The notes beneath the pieces were generated by a model. It was not told the origin of the DNA, did not search any database, and saw nothing but the letters and a program-made list of their open reading frames with translations. From positions 186,001-250,000 of the forward strand of contig NZ_JBNRLS010000003.1 in NCBI RefSeq assembly GCF_050379415.1: DNA of 64,000 nucleotides, given 5' to 3'. The stretch comes from Marinobacter sp050379415 (GTDB taxonomy: Bacteria > Pseudomonadota > Gammaproteobacteria > Pseudomonadales > Oleiphilaceae). Made by a program: the position numbers and the translations under genes. Each line of letters begins with the position of its first letter. Position 1 is the stretch's first letter. Below, piece by piece: positions 1 to 7,847 of the stretch.

Positions 1-448
1 CGCCTACAGGAATCTGGCCGCTCTTGCCGAACGCACCTCACCCCATGACGCCGAGCGGGAGTTCAACAATCTTTTCGTGGGACTCGGCCGTGGTGAACTG
101 CTGCCGTACGCCAGTTATTACCTGACTGGATTCCTGAACGAGAAACCCCTTGCGGAATTGCGTACCGATCTGATGGCCCGGGGCATCAAAGCCAGCGAGA
201 ACGTCAAGGAACCGGAAGATCATATCAGCACGCTGTGTGAAATCATGGCGGGCATCATTACCGGCGAGTTCGAATGCGATAGCGACTTGCCGTCACAAAA
301 AGCCTTTTTTGACGCGCACATGGCAAAGTGGGCGGAATTATTTTTTACCGATTTGGAGAAAGCGCAAAGCGCGGTCTTCTACGCTCCTGTGGGCTCGTTG
401 GGTCGGGCTTTCATGGCCGTGGAGGCAGATGCCTTTGCAATTCAATAA
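1..448 (+). CDS. TorD/DmsD-family chaperone for formate dehydrogenase, 3' part
   Basis: The gene is cut by the left window edge. The frame is open from base 2 and gives 148 residues to the stop at 448. The segment NNLFVGLGRGELLPYASYY followed by LTGFL and a late FFxxLxxA helix is typical of the all-helical TorD-like chaperones that bind the twin-arginine leader of molybdoenzymes and assist cofactor loading in the cytoplasm. The next genes are a small TAT-signal protein and FdhA, so its client is most likely this formate dehydrogenase. A GTG at 77 lies inside the conserved region and is not the real start. Confidence 0.85.
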   Translation, partial: AYRNLAALAERTSPHDAEREFNNLFVGLGRGELLPYASYYLTGFLNEKPLAELRTDLMARGIKASENVKEPEDHISTLCEIMAGIITGEFECDSDLPSQKAFFDAHMAKWAELFFTDLEKAQSAVFYAPVGSLGRAFMAVEADAFAIQ

Positions 449-489
449 CCGGGATCCTGTTGATCCCTTAATCCAGGTGGAGGAGTCCG

Positions 490-681
490 ATGGACAATCC
501 GAAGCGTGAAAACAGCCGGCGCCGTTTCCTGCAAATGGCAGCTGCTGCAGCTCCGGCTGCCGTAGCAATGGCAGTTGCACCGAACGCCGCAGCCGAGGTC
601 GTCAAAAAAGACGCTCCGAAAAGCCGCGGTCTGCGTGACACGGAGCACACACGTAAGTATTTCGAATCGGCTCGCTTTTAA
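490..681 (+). CDS. Small twin-arginine signal protein of formate dehydrogenase region
   Basis: This is a 63-residue protein with a twin-arginine leader (NSRRRFLQMAAAAAP) followed by an Ala-rich hydrophobic stretch and a charged C-terminus (RDTEHTRKYFESARF). It matches the known small family called formate dehydrogenase region TAT target, which sits just before fdhA in many proteobacteria. Its biochemical role is not established. AGGTGGAGGAG lies a few bases upstream of ATG 490 and serves as ribosome binding site. It is probably exported or membrane-tethered by Tat, and may act in assembly of the periplasm-facing FDH complex (inference). Confidence 0.85.
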   Translation: MDNPKRENSRRRFLQMAAAAAPAAVAMAVAPNAAAEVVKKDAPKSRGLRDTEHTRKYFESARF

Positions 682-768
682 GGAAGCGTGAATCATTCAA
701 GGTTGCGTGATGCTCTTGAATGATCACACCTCCATAAAAACGAGAACAAAAAGAGAGAGGTAAGTGAC

Positions 769-3654
769 ATGTTACGGAAGAAGACCAACGGGGTAGCGAA
801 AGGCCCCCGTGCGGGATCTTTGCTTTCATCCCTCGCTGCCAGAACTATGGACCGTCGTGGTTTTTTGGCGGCCTCCGGTGTGACAGTGGGCGGCCTGGCG
901 GCTTTGTCGCTGACGTCGGGACGGGTTGAAGCTGCGACCCCTTCGACCGAAGGCGGGGAAATCGTTCGCAAAAAGTCCGTGTGTACCCACTGCTCGGTTG
1001 GCTGCACGGTGGAGGCGGAAGTCCAGAATGGCACCTGGATTGGGCAGGAGCCGGGCTGGGACAGCCCGTTCAATATGGGCGCTCACTGTGCCAAAGGCGC
1101 TTCGGTGCGCGAGCACGCCCACGGCGAGCGTCGTCTCAAGTCTCCCATGAAAATGGTCGACGGCCAGTGGCAGAAGATCCCCTGGGATCAGGCGATCAAC
1201 GAAATCGGCGACAAGATGCTGCAAATCCGCGATGAGAGCGGTCCCGATTCGGTCTACTGGTTGGGCAGTGCCAAGTTCAACAACGAACAAGCGTATCTGT
1301 TCCGCAAATTTGCTGCCTACTGGGGCACCAACAACGTCGACCACCAGGCCCGGATCTGTCACTCGACAACCGTGGCTGGCGTAGCCAACACCTGGGGCTA
1401 CGGTGCGATGACCAACTCGTACAACGACATCCACAACTCCAAGGCGATCTTCCTGATCGGGGGCAACCCCGCCGAAGCGCACCCGGTGTCGCTGCTACAC
1501 ATCCTGAAAGCCAAGGAAGAAAACAACGCGCCGCTCATCGTTTGTGATCCGCGTTTCACCCGCACCGCCGCTCACGCGGACGAGTTTGTGCGTTTCCGGC
1601 CGGGTTCAGACGTTGCGCTGGTCTGGGGCATTCTCTGGCACATCTTCGAGAACGGCTGGGAAGACAAGGAGTTTATCCGTACCCGGGTCTGGGGAATGGA
1701 TGAGATTCGCGAAGAGGTAAAACGCTGGGATCCCGAAGAAGTCGAGCGGGTTACCGGTGCGCCAGGAAAGCAGCTCGAGCGCGTTGCCCGTACCCTGGTC
1801 AACAACCGCCCGGGCACGGTTATCTGGTGCATGGGCGGCACACAGCACACCAACGGTAACAACAACACCCGCGCCTACTGCATTCTGCAGCTGGCATTGG
1901 GCAACATGGGCGTTTCCGGCGGCGGCACCAACATCTTCCGCGGTCACGATAATGTGCAAGGTGCCACTGATCTGGGGGTTCTGGCCGATACCCTGCCCGG
2001 CTACTATGGCCTGAGCGCAGGTGCCTGGGCCCATTGGGCGCGGGTCTGGGAAGAAGACCCTGATTGGCTGAAAGGCCGGTTTGCCATGTGGGACAAGAAC
2101 GGCAAAACCAAAGCCATGATGAATGAGAAGGGCATTCCCGTATCCCGCTGGATCGATGGCGTTCTGGAAGCCAAGGAGAACCTGGAACAGCCCGACAACA
2201 CCCGGGCCATGGTTCTGTGGGGCCACGCGCCCAACTCGCAGACCCGGATGCTCGAGATGAAGGAGGCCATGGAAAAGCTGGACCTGCTGGTCGTGGTGGA
2301 TCCCTTCCCGACCGTGTCGGCGGTACTGCACGATCGTAAAGAAGGTGCTTACCTGCTTCCAACAACCACCCAGTTCGAGACCTATGGCTCGGTTACGGCT
2401 TCAAACCGTTCACTCCAGTGGCGTGAAAAGGTCATCGAGCCACTGTTCGACTCCAAGGTCGACCACGAAATCATGAAGCTGTTTGCGGACAAATTCGGTT
2501 TCACCGATCGCATGTTCCGCAACATTGCTATTGAAGGCGACGAGCCGTCGATTGAGGACATCACGCGCGAGTTCAACCGTGGCATGTGGACCATCGGCTA
2601 CACCGGTCAATCGCCTGAGCGTCTGAAGAAACACATGAAGTATCAGCACCACTTCGACAAGACCACTCTTCGAGCAAACGGTGGCCCCTGCGATGGCGAT
2701 ATCTATGGTCTGCCATGGCCCTCCTGGGGAACAGCGGAAATGAACCACCCGGGAACACCCAACCTGTACGACATGTCGTTGCCGGTGTCCAAGGGCGGTC
2801 TCACCTTCCGAGCCCGTTTCGGTGTCGAGCGCAATGGCGAAAACCTGCTTGCTGAAGGTGTTTACTCAAAAGGTTCGGAGATCAAGGACGGCTATCCAGA
2901 GTTCACCATGCAGATGTTGATGGATCTGGGCTGGGATGGCGACCTGACGGCCGAGGAACGTGCCAGCATTGATGCGGTTGCAGGCCCGGAGACCAACTGG
3001 AAGACCGATCTGTCAGGGGGTATCCAGCGTGTCGCCATCAAGCACGAGTGTGCACCCTTTGGTAACGCCAAAGCCCGAGCTGTGGTCTGGAACTTCCCGG
3101 ACCCGGTGCCGCTGCATCGTGAGCCGCTCTACACCACGCGTCGGGACCTGGTCAAAGACTACCCGACTTACGAGGACAAGACCTTCTGGCGTGTGCCGAC
3201 CCTGTACGAGTCTATTCAGAAGAATGACTTCAGCAAGGAGTTCCCCATCATTCTGACCTCCGGCCGTCTGGTCGAGTACGAAGGTGGCGGTGACGAGACG
3301 CGTTCGAACCCCTGGCTGGCGGAACTGCAGCAGGAGATGTTCATCGAGGTGAATCCGCGCGATGCCAACAACCTGAACATCCGTGACGGCAATGACGTGT
3401 GGGTTTCCGGCCCGGAGGGCGGGCGTATCAAGGTCAAGGCCATGGTGACCGAACGTGTGGGCGAGGGCGTCGCCTTCATGCCGTTCCACTTCGGTGGAGA
3501 GCTGGAAGGTAAGAGCCTGAGAGACAAGTATCCCGAGGGCGCGGATCCAATTGTCCTGGGCGAATCCACTAACGTTGTTCAAACATACGGGTATGACTCG
3601 GTCACGCAGATGCAAGAGACCAAGGCCACCCTGTGTTCGATCATGCCGGCATAA
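769..3654 (+). CDS. fdhA: Formate dehydrogenase major subunit (Mo/W-bisMGD)
   Basis: This 961-residue catalytic subunit oxidises formate to CO2. A Tat leader near residues 28-50 (MDRRGFLAASG) points to export of the folded enzyme. One [4Fe-4S] site is formed by C72-x2-C75-x3-C79-x27-C107. The active-site residue is an ordinary cysteine (C197, in ARICHSTT, codon TGT at 1357) rather than selenocysteine. The molybdopterin oxidoreductase core is followed by a dinucleotide-binding domain with TSGRLVEYEGGG near residue 830. AGAGAGG precedes ATG 769. The hydrophilic N-terminal 27 residues ahead of the Tat motif are longer than usual, so a later start is possible. It is followed after 15 bases by fdhB. 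Confidence 0.97.
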   Translation: MLRKKTNGVAKGPRAGSLLSSLAARTMDRRGFLAASGVTVGGLAALSLTSGRVEAATPSTEGGEIVRKKSVCTHCSVGCTVEAEVQNGTWIGQEPGWDSPFNMGAHCAKGASVREHAHGERRLKSPMKMVDGQWQKIPWDQAINEIGDKMLQIRDESGPDSVYWLGSAKFNNEQAYLFRKFAAYWGTNNVDHQARICHSTTVAGVANTWGYGAMTNSYNDIHNSKAIFLIGGNPAEAHPVSLLHILKAKEENNAPLIVCDPRFTRTAAHADEFVRFRPGSDVALVWGILWHIFENGWEDKEFIRTRVWGMDEIREEVKRWDPEEVERVTGAPGKQLERVARTLVNNRPGTVIWCMGGTQHTNGNNNTRAYCILQLALGNMGVSGGGTNIFRGHDNVQGATDLGVLADTLPGYYGLSAGAWAHWARVWEEDPDWLKGRFAMWDKNGKTKAMMNEKGIPVSRWIDGVLEAKENLEQPDNTRAMVLWGHAPNSQTRMLEMKEAMEKLDLLVVVDPFPTVSAVLHDRKEGAYLLPTTTQFETYGSVTASNRSLQWREKVIEPLFDSKVDHEIMKLFADKFGFTDRMFRNIAIEGDEPSIEDITREFNRGMWTIGYTGQSPERLKKHMKYQHHFDKTTLRANGGPCDGDIYGLPWPSWGTAEMNHPGTPNLYDMSLPVSKGGLTFRARFGVERNGENLLAEGVYSKGSEIKDGYPEFTMQMLMDLGWDGDLTAEERASIDAVAGPETNWKTDLSGGIQRVAIKHECAPFGNAKARAVVWNFPDPVPLHREPLYTTRRDLVKDYPTYEDKTFWRVPTLYESIQKNDFSKEFPIILTSGRLVEYEGGGDETRSNPWLAELQQEMFIEVNPRDANNLNIRDGNDVWVSGPEGGRIKVKAMVTERVGEGVAFMPFHFGGELEGKSLRDKYPEGADPIVLGESTNVVQTYGYDSVTQMQETKATLCSIMPA

Positions 3655-3669
3655 CGAGAGGTGTAGACC

Positions 3670-4278
3670 ATGGCACTTGAAGGACAAGCACGCGCAAAAT
3701 TCCTTTGCGACGCCGAGCGCTGCATCGAATGTAATGCCTGCGTAACGGCCTGTAAAAACGAACATGAGGTCCCCTGGGGTATCAACCGTCGCCGCGTGGT
3801 GACCATCGAAGATGGCACACCGGGCGAGCGTTCGATTTCGGTAGCCTGCATGCACTGTTCAGACGCGCCCTGTATGGCCGTCTGCCCGGTGGATTGCTTC
3901 TACCAGACCGAAGACGGCATCGTGTTGCACTCCAAGGATCTGTGTATCGGTTGTGGCTACTGCTTCTACGCTTGCCCCTTCGGCGCGCCCCAGTTCCCCC
4001 AGGCGGGTAACTTTGGCAGCCGGGGCAAGATGGACAAATGCACGTTCTGTGCTGGCGGTCCCGAGGAAGACAACTCCACAGCCGAGTTCTCCAAGTACGG
4101 ACGCAACCGTATTGCAGAGGGCAAATTGCCACTCTGTGCGGAGATGTGCTCAACCAAAGCCCTGTTGGCCGGTGACGGCAACGAGGTGGCGGACATCTAT
4201 CGCCAGCGTGTGGTGAACCGTGGCTTCGGTTCCGGCGCCTGGGGATGGGGCACAGCCTACGAGAAGAAGGGTGCATAA
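3670..4278 (+). CDS. fdhB: Formate dehydrogenase iron-sulfur subunit
   Basis: This 202-residue electron-transfer subunit has four ferredoxin-like cysteine groups. The first is C18-x2-C21-x2-C24-x3-C28. The others are CMHCSDAPCMAVCP, CIGCGYCFYACP and the later CTFC...CAEMC. The arrangement resembles FdoH/FdnH and would carry electrons from FdhA to the cytochrome b subunit. It lacks the C-terminal membrane anchor helix of the E. coli FdnH/FdoH type, so it must be held by FdhA and the gamma subunit. ATG 3670 follows the GAGAGGTG ribosome binding site. Confidence 0.96.
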   Translation: MALEGQARAKFLCDAERCIECNACVTACKNEHEVPWGINRRRVVTIEDGTPGERSISVACMHCSDAPCMAVCPVDCFYQTEDGIVLHSKDLCIGCGYCFYACPFGAPQFPQAGNFGSRGKMDKCTFCAGGPEEDNSTAEFSKYGRNRIAEGKLPLCAEMCSTKALLAGDGNEVADIYRQRVVNRGFGSGAWGWGTAYEKKGA

Positions 4279-4293
4279 GCTGGCCTGAGTGTT

Positions 4294-4313
4294 CCGGGGT
4301 CTTCGGACCCCGG
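4294..4313 (+). terminator. UUCG-loop hairpin between fdhB and fdhC
   Basis: A perfect 8-bp stem (CCGGGGTC / GACCCCGG) closes a TTCG tetraloop, 15 bases after the fdhB stop. No T tract follows, so it is not a canonical intrinsic terminator. It more likely acts as a 3' stability element or partial attenuator that sets FdhAB above the membrane subunit. Confidence 0.6.
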
Positions 4314-4363
4314 CATTCATTGAAGCAACGAATTCTTCTTGTTGATTCCGTTGGAGTGCTTAA

Positions 4364-5536
4364 ATGAAATCAAAACTATTGGGTGCCGCCGTCTTCGTGC
4401 TGGCGACACTGATGCTGAATCCTGTCTGGGCGCAAGAAACGCCGACGGCTGACCGAACAGCGACCGGGGGAGCCCAGACTCTTGAAGATATCCTGCGCCG
4501 CCAGGAACAGCTGAAGGTCGACGAGTCCTTTCGGTCCGAAAATCTGGGCAATCCTGCCGACGCAGCACCGATCAGTGCCCCGCTGGGCACCTTGGGCGGC
4601 CGCTCTGATGCCGACGTCTGGCGCTCTATTCGCTATAACAAGATTGACCCCACCGTTCAGTCCCCCGGCCCCGCCAATGTCGTTATGATTCAGGATGAAG
4701 GTATTGCCTGGTACAAGTTGCGGGAAGGTCCGGTCATCACCTACGGCGGCAGTGCCCTGTTGGGCATCATCGTACTGCTTGCGGTGTTCTACTTTGTTCG
4801 CGGCAGAATCATGATCGATGGCGGCCCTGCAGGCACGACTATTGAACGGTTCAAGGCCATCGAGCGCTTTGGTCACTGGTTGCTCGCCGGCTCGTTTATC
4901 GTACTCGGTCTCACGGGACTGATCACCTTGATGGGGCGCAGCTTCCTGATTCCCGTGATTGGGCTCGACGCTTTTTCCATCCTCGCTACCGGTTCCAAGT
5001 GGCTCCACAACAATGTTGCCTGGGCGTTTATGCTCGGCCTGGTCATGACGTTTGTCATGTGGGTTGCACACAACATTCCCAATAAGCTGGATTGGCAGTG
5101 GCTGAAGGCAGGGGGAGGTATCTTTACCAAGAGCCACCCCTCCGCGAAAAAATTCAACGCCGGTCAGAAAATCATCTTCTGGACCGTGATGGTGTTGGGC
5201 GTCTCCGTCTCCCTTTCCGGGCTGTCGCTGCTGTTTCCATTCCAACTTCCCATGTTTGCCGACACCTTCGGTGTCATCAACAGCGTCCTCGGCACCAGTC
5301 TCCCGACTGACCTGGCACCGCATGAAGAGATGCAATATGCCAACATCTGGCACTCGATTGTGGCATTCGTGATGATGGTGGCCATCATCGCACACATCTA
5401 CATCGGCTCGGTCGGCATGGAAGGTGCGTTCGATGCCATGGGCAACGGTCAGGTGGATCTGGAGTGGGCACGCCAGCACCACGATCTCTGGGTGGCCGAG
5501 GTCGAAGACAAACAAGGCAAAGGAGGATCATCGTGA
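4364..5536 (+). CDS. fdhC: Formate dehydrogenase cytochrome b556 (gamma) subunit
   Basis: This 390-residue membrane subunit transfers electrons from FdhB to the quinone pool. It has an N-terminal signal peptide ending near AWA-QE (LNPVWAQE), then a periplasmic segment of about 100 residues. A TM segment follows near residues 125-147 (GSALLGIIVLLAVFYFV), then the FDH gamma domain with the ERFGHWLLAGSFIVLGLTGL helix and further helices ending in HSIVAFVMMVAIIAHIYIGS. Histidines in these helices (ERFGHW, KWLHNN, NIWHSI, AHIYIG) are the expected haem b ligands. GGAGTGC precedes ATG 4364. The length fits the FdnI-like family with the extra N-terminal region typical of the cytochrome b FDH-N clade. 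Confidence 0.95.
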   Translation: MKSKLLGAAVFVLATLMLNPVWAQETPTADRTATGGAQTLEDILRRQEQLKVDESFRSENLGNPADAAPISAPLGTLGGRSDADVWRSIRYNKIDPTVQSPGPANVVMIQDEGIAWYKLREGPVITYGGSALLGIIVLLAVFYFVRGRIMIDGGPAGTTIERFKAIERFGHWLLAGSFIVLGLTGLITLMGRSFLIPVIGLDAFSILATGSKWLHNNVAWAFMLGLVMTFVMWVAHNIPNKLDWQWLKAGGGIFTKSHPSAKKFNAGQKIIFWTVMVLGVSVSLSGLSLLFPFQLPMFADTFGVINSVLGTSLPTDLAPHEEMQYANIWHSIVAFVMMVAIIAHIYIGSVGMEGAFDAMGNGQVDLEWARQHHDLWVAEVEDKQGKGGSS

Positions 5537-5658
5537 AGGTTATGATTTCCGCATTTGTCGCAGCATTGATCATTGCCTCGCTCGCTCCGGTCATTATTAA
5601 CCAGTTCGGCTGGTCCTCAGCCGAACTGGCCAGCAGTGAGAGCGTGCGTCTTGACTGA
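5533..5658 (+). CDS. Small single-pass membrane protein in the fdh operon
   Basis: A 41-residue frame starts at GTG 5533, overlapping the fdhC stop by 3 bases, with a strong AAAGGAGGA ribosome binding site at 5519-5527. The product is one hydrophobic helix (VMISAFVAALIIASLAPVII) and a short polar tail, NQFGWSSAELASSESVRLD. I do not recognise a family. Translational coupling and the good ribosome binding site argue that it is real, possibly a small accessory subunit or assembly peptide for the membrane-bound FDH. Confidence 0.65.
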   Translation: MKVMISAFVAALIIASLAPVIINQFGWSSAELASSESVRLD

Positions 5659-5890
5659 TCAGTCCGAGGTATACCAGATCGATGCTGTCGGTCTGGTGTG
5701 CCCTCTCCCGATTCTGCGTTTCAAGAAACGCACCCAGGGCTTGCCCAGCGGGACGTCGGTCGAGTTCCTGGCCGATGACCCCAGTGGCCGCAAGGACATG
5801 CAGGCGCTTTGTGAGATAACCGGTCACCGGATTGAATGGATTCGGGAAGAGGAGGCGGGCGTTCTCCGCTATCGGATCTGTTTGGCGTAG
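5651..5890 (+). CDS. TusA-like sulfur carrier protein
   Basis: This 79-residue protein has the TusA/SirA fold signature: D11-A-V-G-L-V-C17-P-L-P20 at the N-terminus, then a FLADDPSGRKDMQALCEITGH segment. C17 would carry a persulfide. The likely start is TTG 5651, overlapping the preceding small gene by 8 bases; other starts further upstream in the frame have no TusA homology. In an FDH operon a sulfur carrier is plausibly used to sulfurate the Mo/W cofactor together with FdhD, which is not in this window (inference). Confidence 0.8.
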   Translation: MTDQSEVYQIDAVGLVCPLPILRFKKRTQGLPSGTSVEFLADDPSGRKDMQALCEITGHRIEWIREEEAGVLRYRICLA

Positions 5891-5898
5891 GCTGCAAA

Positions 5899-5923
5899 AG
5901 CGCCCCGTCTCTACCGGGGCACT
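5899..5923. terminator. Hairpin between convergent tusA-like and binding-protein genes
   Basis: GCCCCG (5902-5907) pairs with CGGGGC (5915-5920) around a 7-base loop, with two extra outer pairs. It lies in the 62-base gap between convergent genes and may serve as a bidirectional transcript end. There is no long T run on either strand. Confidence 0.45.
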
Positions 5924-5952
5924 GCTAAAGTGTCAGCTGGATCCAATCCCTC

Positions 5953-7203
5953 TCACAAATATGGCGGTTTGCCAGCCGCAGCCCGCTCAGCCTGCCACTG
6001 CTCCAGTGTCTGCGCGGCTTCTCCTCCCTCAAGCGAACCGACAACTTCAAAAAAATCACTGCGCAGTTCGTCGCTCAGGACCTGATTCCGGGGCTTACTG
6101 CGCACCACGTAGACGGTCTGCAGATTCTGGTGATCGAACGCTCGCCACTGCTGACGGTCCTTGAGCAGGGTGTACTCATGACCTTCCAGGGCCTTGATCA
6201 GCGCCTGGGTGTCGGTGGTGCCGGCACGTTCAACAGCAGACTTGTACTCGTAGACAATGCCATAGGCGGTAGCTGCGGTTGAAGTGGGCCTTACCCCGTA
6301 CTCTTGCGTAAACGCTTCGACAAATTCCTGGCCACGGGGGAAGTCGAGCTGGTAAGGAATCATCCACTCCCAGGGGGTTGTGGAAATAACCCCTTCCAGG
6401 ATGGTGGCACCGACAGCCTGGGCGATGCCCAGCGTGACGTTGGGCAGCACGATCTGGACCTTGTCCTTCAGGCCCATTTCATAGGCTACCTGCAGAGCCC
6501 GAACCAGGTCGTCGCCGTACAGAACCAGCACCACCACCTCCGCGTTGCTCGCTTCCGCAGCTTCCAAAGCCTTTCTGAAATCCCGGATGAGTGCTCTCGG
6601 GAAAGGTGTCAGGGCATGACGATGCTTCTCGGTGTCGGTGGTATTGGTGAACGCCCGAAGCGATGCCTCCGAGGAATGGCCCCAGGTGTAATCCGCAGTC
6701 ACGTAGAAATAATTGGCATCACCAAAGTTTTCGGTCAGGTAGTGACCGAGTGCGTTCGCGGTCATCCAGGCGTTTGGGTACTCACGAAACATGTGATCGT
6801 GGCCTTCGCTGCCGGTGGTGGCGTTGGCCGAGGTAGTGGTTCCGAAATACAGGCGGCCCAGTTTCTTTGCCACCTTGCCCGAGGCAATGGTCACAGCACT
6901 GGAGGCGCCTCCGAAGACCATGTCCACGTTCTCCTCGCGGATGAGCTCTTCCGTATTAGCAGCGCCCCTTTCGGGCTCACCGGCCGTATTGCGAATGACC
7001 AGCTCAACCTCTCTGCCGAGGATACCGCCAGCCTCATTGATTTCATTCATTGCGAGGAAGGCTGCGAGCCTTTGCTGCAAGCCGAGGTTCTTGTAACGCC
7101 CGGATTCCGGATAATTGAAACCCAGCCGTATCGTCTCCGCCATCAACGGGAAACTGGCAATACACAGGATCAAGCCCGCGAGCAGGGTTGCTCTCCTTTT
7201 CAT
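5953..7203 (-). CDS. Orphan ABC-type amino acid/urea-like solute-binding protein
   Basis: This 416-residue periplasmic-binding protein of the Leu/Ile/Val-urea (Peripla_BP_6) class has a signal peptide MKRRATLLAGLILCIASFPLMA-E. Family hallmarks are IRLGFNYPESGRY, MNEINEAGGILGREVELVIRNTAGEPE and ELIREENVDMVFGGASSAVTIA. ATG 7203 is chosen because GAGGA lies 8 bases ahead and the signal peptide begins there; a frame open to 7263 adds only unlikely sequence. No permease or ATPase gene is adjacent, so its transporter or sensor partner is unknown. A TetR-type palindrome and a TATAGT -10 box lie upstream. Confidence 0.88.
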   Translation of the reverse strand: MKRRATLLAGLILCIASFPLMAETIRLGFNYPESGRYKNLGLQQRLAAFLAMNEINEAGGILGREVELVIRNTAGEPERGAANTEELIREENVDMVFGGASSAVTIASGKVAKKLGRLYFGTTTSANATTGSEGHDHMFREYPNAWMTANALGHYLTENFGDANYFYVTADYTWGHSSEASLRAFTNTTDTEKHRHALTPFPRALIRDFRKALEAAEASNAEVVVLVLYGDDLVRALQVAYEMGLKDKVQIVLPNVTLGIAQAVGATILEGVISTTPWEWMIPYQLDFPRGQEFVEAFTQEYGVRPTSTAATAYGIVYEYKSAVERAGTTDTQALIKALEGHEYTLLKDRQQWRAFDHQNLQTVYVVRSKPRNQVLSDELRSDFFEVVGSLEGGEAAQTLEQWQAERAAAGKPPYL

Positions 7204-7245
7204 TGATACAGTCCTCTGATCTGTCTTGTATTTTTTGGTGTCGGA

Positions 7246-7281
7246 ACTATACCCGCATTTCAAAAACTGAACGGACGTTCA
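7246..7281 (-). promoter_or_regulatory. Promoter of the orphan binding protein with overlapping TetR-type operator
   Basis: On the - strand TATAGT (7251-7246) sits 43 bases ahead of ATG 7203. The perfect-arm palindrome TGAACG-GA-CGTTCA (7268-7281) covers the expected -35 position, 17 bases upstream of the -10. Such GAACG-N2-CGTTC sites are typical of TetR-family repressors, so binding there should block transcription. The regulator is not identified. Confidence 0.55.
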
Positions 7282-7392
7282 ATGTAAAAAGAGCGGTATT
7301 TTTCGTTACTGACTGTATCCCCGGAGCCTTGACTTCGCTCAAGCGTGTCTATTCGACTCCTAAATCCCTCCACACTCGTGTACCATCCAACA

Positions 7393-7408
7393 CTGTACAA
7401 ACATACAG
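7393..7408 (+). promoter_or_regulatory. LexA (SOS) box upstream of yebG
   Basis: CTGTACAAACATACAG is an exact match to the gammaproteobacterial LexA core CTGT-N8-ACAG. It ends 24 bases before ATG 7433 of yebG, itself a known SOS gene, which supports DNA-damage control here. Confidence 0.9.
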
Positions 7409-7432
7409 ACCCAAAGACTGCGAGGAAACCTC

Positions 7433-7720
7433 ATGGCAGTACAAGCACTCTACTACTCGGATAAGGATGGCCTGGAAATGGCGCTGAAGAATCCCGACAC
7501 GATGCTTTTTCAATCCAAAGCCGAGGCGGATGCCCGCGACAAGATCCTGGAACTGGCCGAGAACATCCAGATGTTCCTGGAGCGCAAAGTCGAGGGGCTG
7601 GGCGAGGAACTGGCGGAACAATGCGCCATGGCCATTGCCGAAGAGAAGGACCTGTTCCAGAAGGCCCTGAAGAAGCCGCAATTGCTGAATGCAGAAGCCG
7701 CCGGGGAAACCGGCGAGTAA
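7433..7720 (+). CDS. yebG: YebG-family SOS-induced protein
   Basis: This 95-residue protein begins MAVQALYYSDKDGLEMAL and contains SKAEADARDKILELAENIQMFLE, matching the YebG family (about 96 residues in E. coli), which is induced after DNA damage in a LexA-dependent way. Its molecular function is unknown. It is predicted to be cytoplasmic, helical and acidic. The LexA box just upstream supports the identification. The large mechanosensitive channel gene follows 127 bases later. Confidence 0.88.
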   Translation: MAVQALYYSDKDGLEMALKNPDTMLFQSKAEADARDKILELAENIQMFLERKVEGLGEELAEQCAMAIAEEKDLFQKALKKPQLLNAEAAGETGE

Positions 7721-7847
7721 GCCCCCACCGCCATATCATGCGGCGTTGCCGGTCGGCCATTTACACGACCGTAACGCCGTTATTCTCCCTCCCCACCCGG
7801 TATTCTGGCTACACTATCGGAAACTCGTGCGGGATCTCTTTTCATTC

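Noticed and set aside
1351..1365. Selenocysteine in FdhA
   Set aside because: The active-site codon is TGT (Cys197), not TGA, so this is the cysteine form.
5573..5650. N-terminal extension of the TusA-like protein in the same frame
   Set aside because: It overlaps the small membrane protein gene in another frame, has no homology to TusA proteins, and a TTG at 5651 gives the normal family length.
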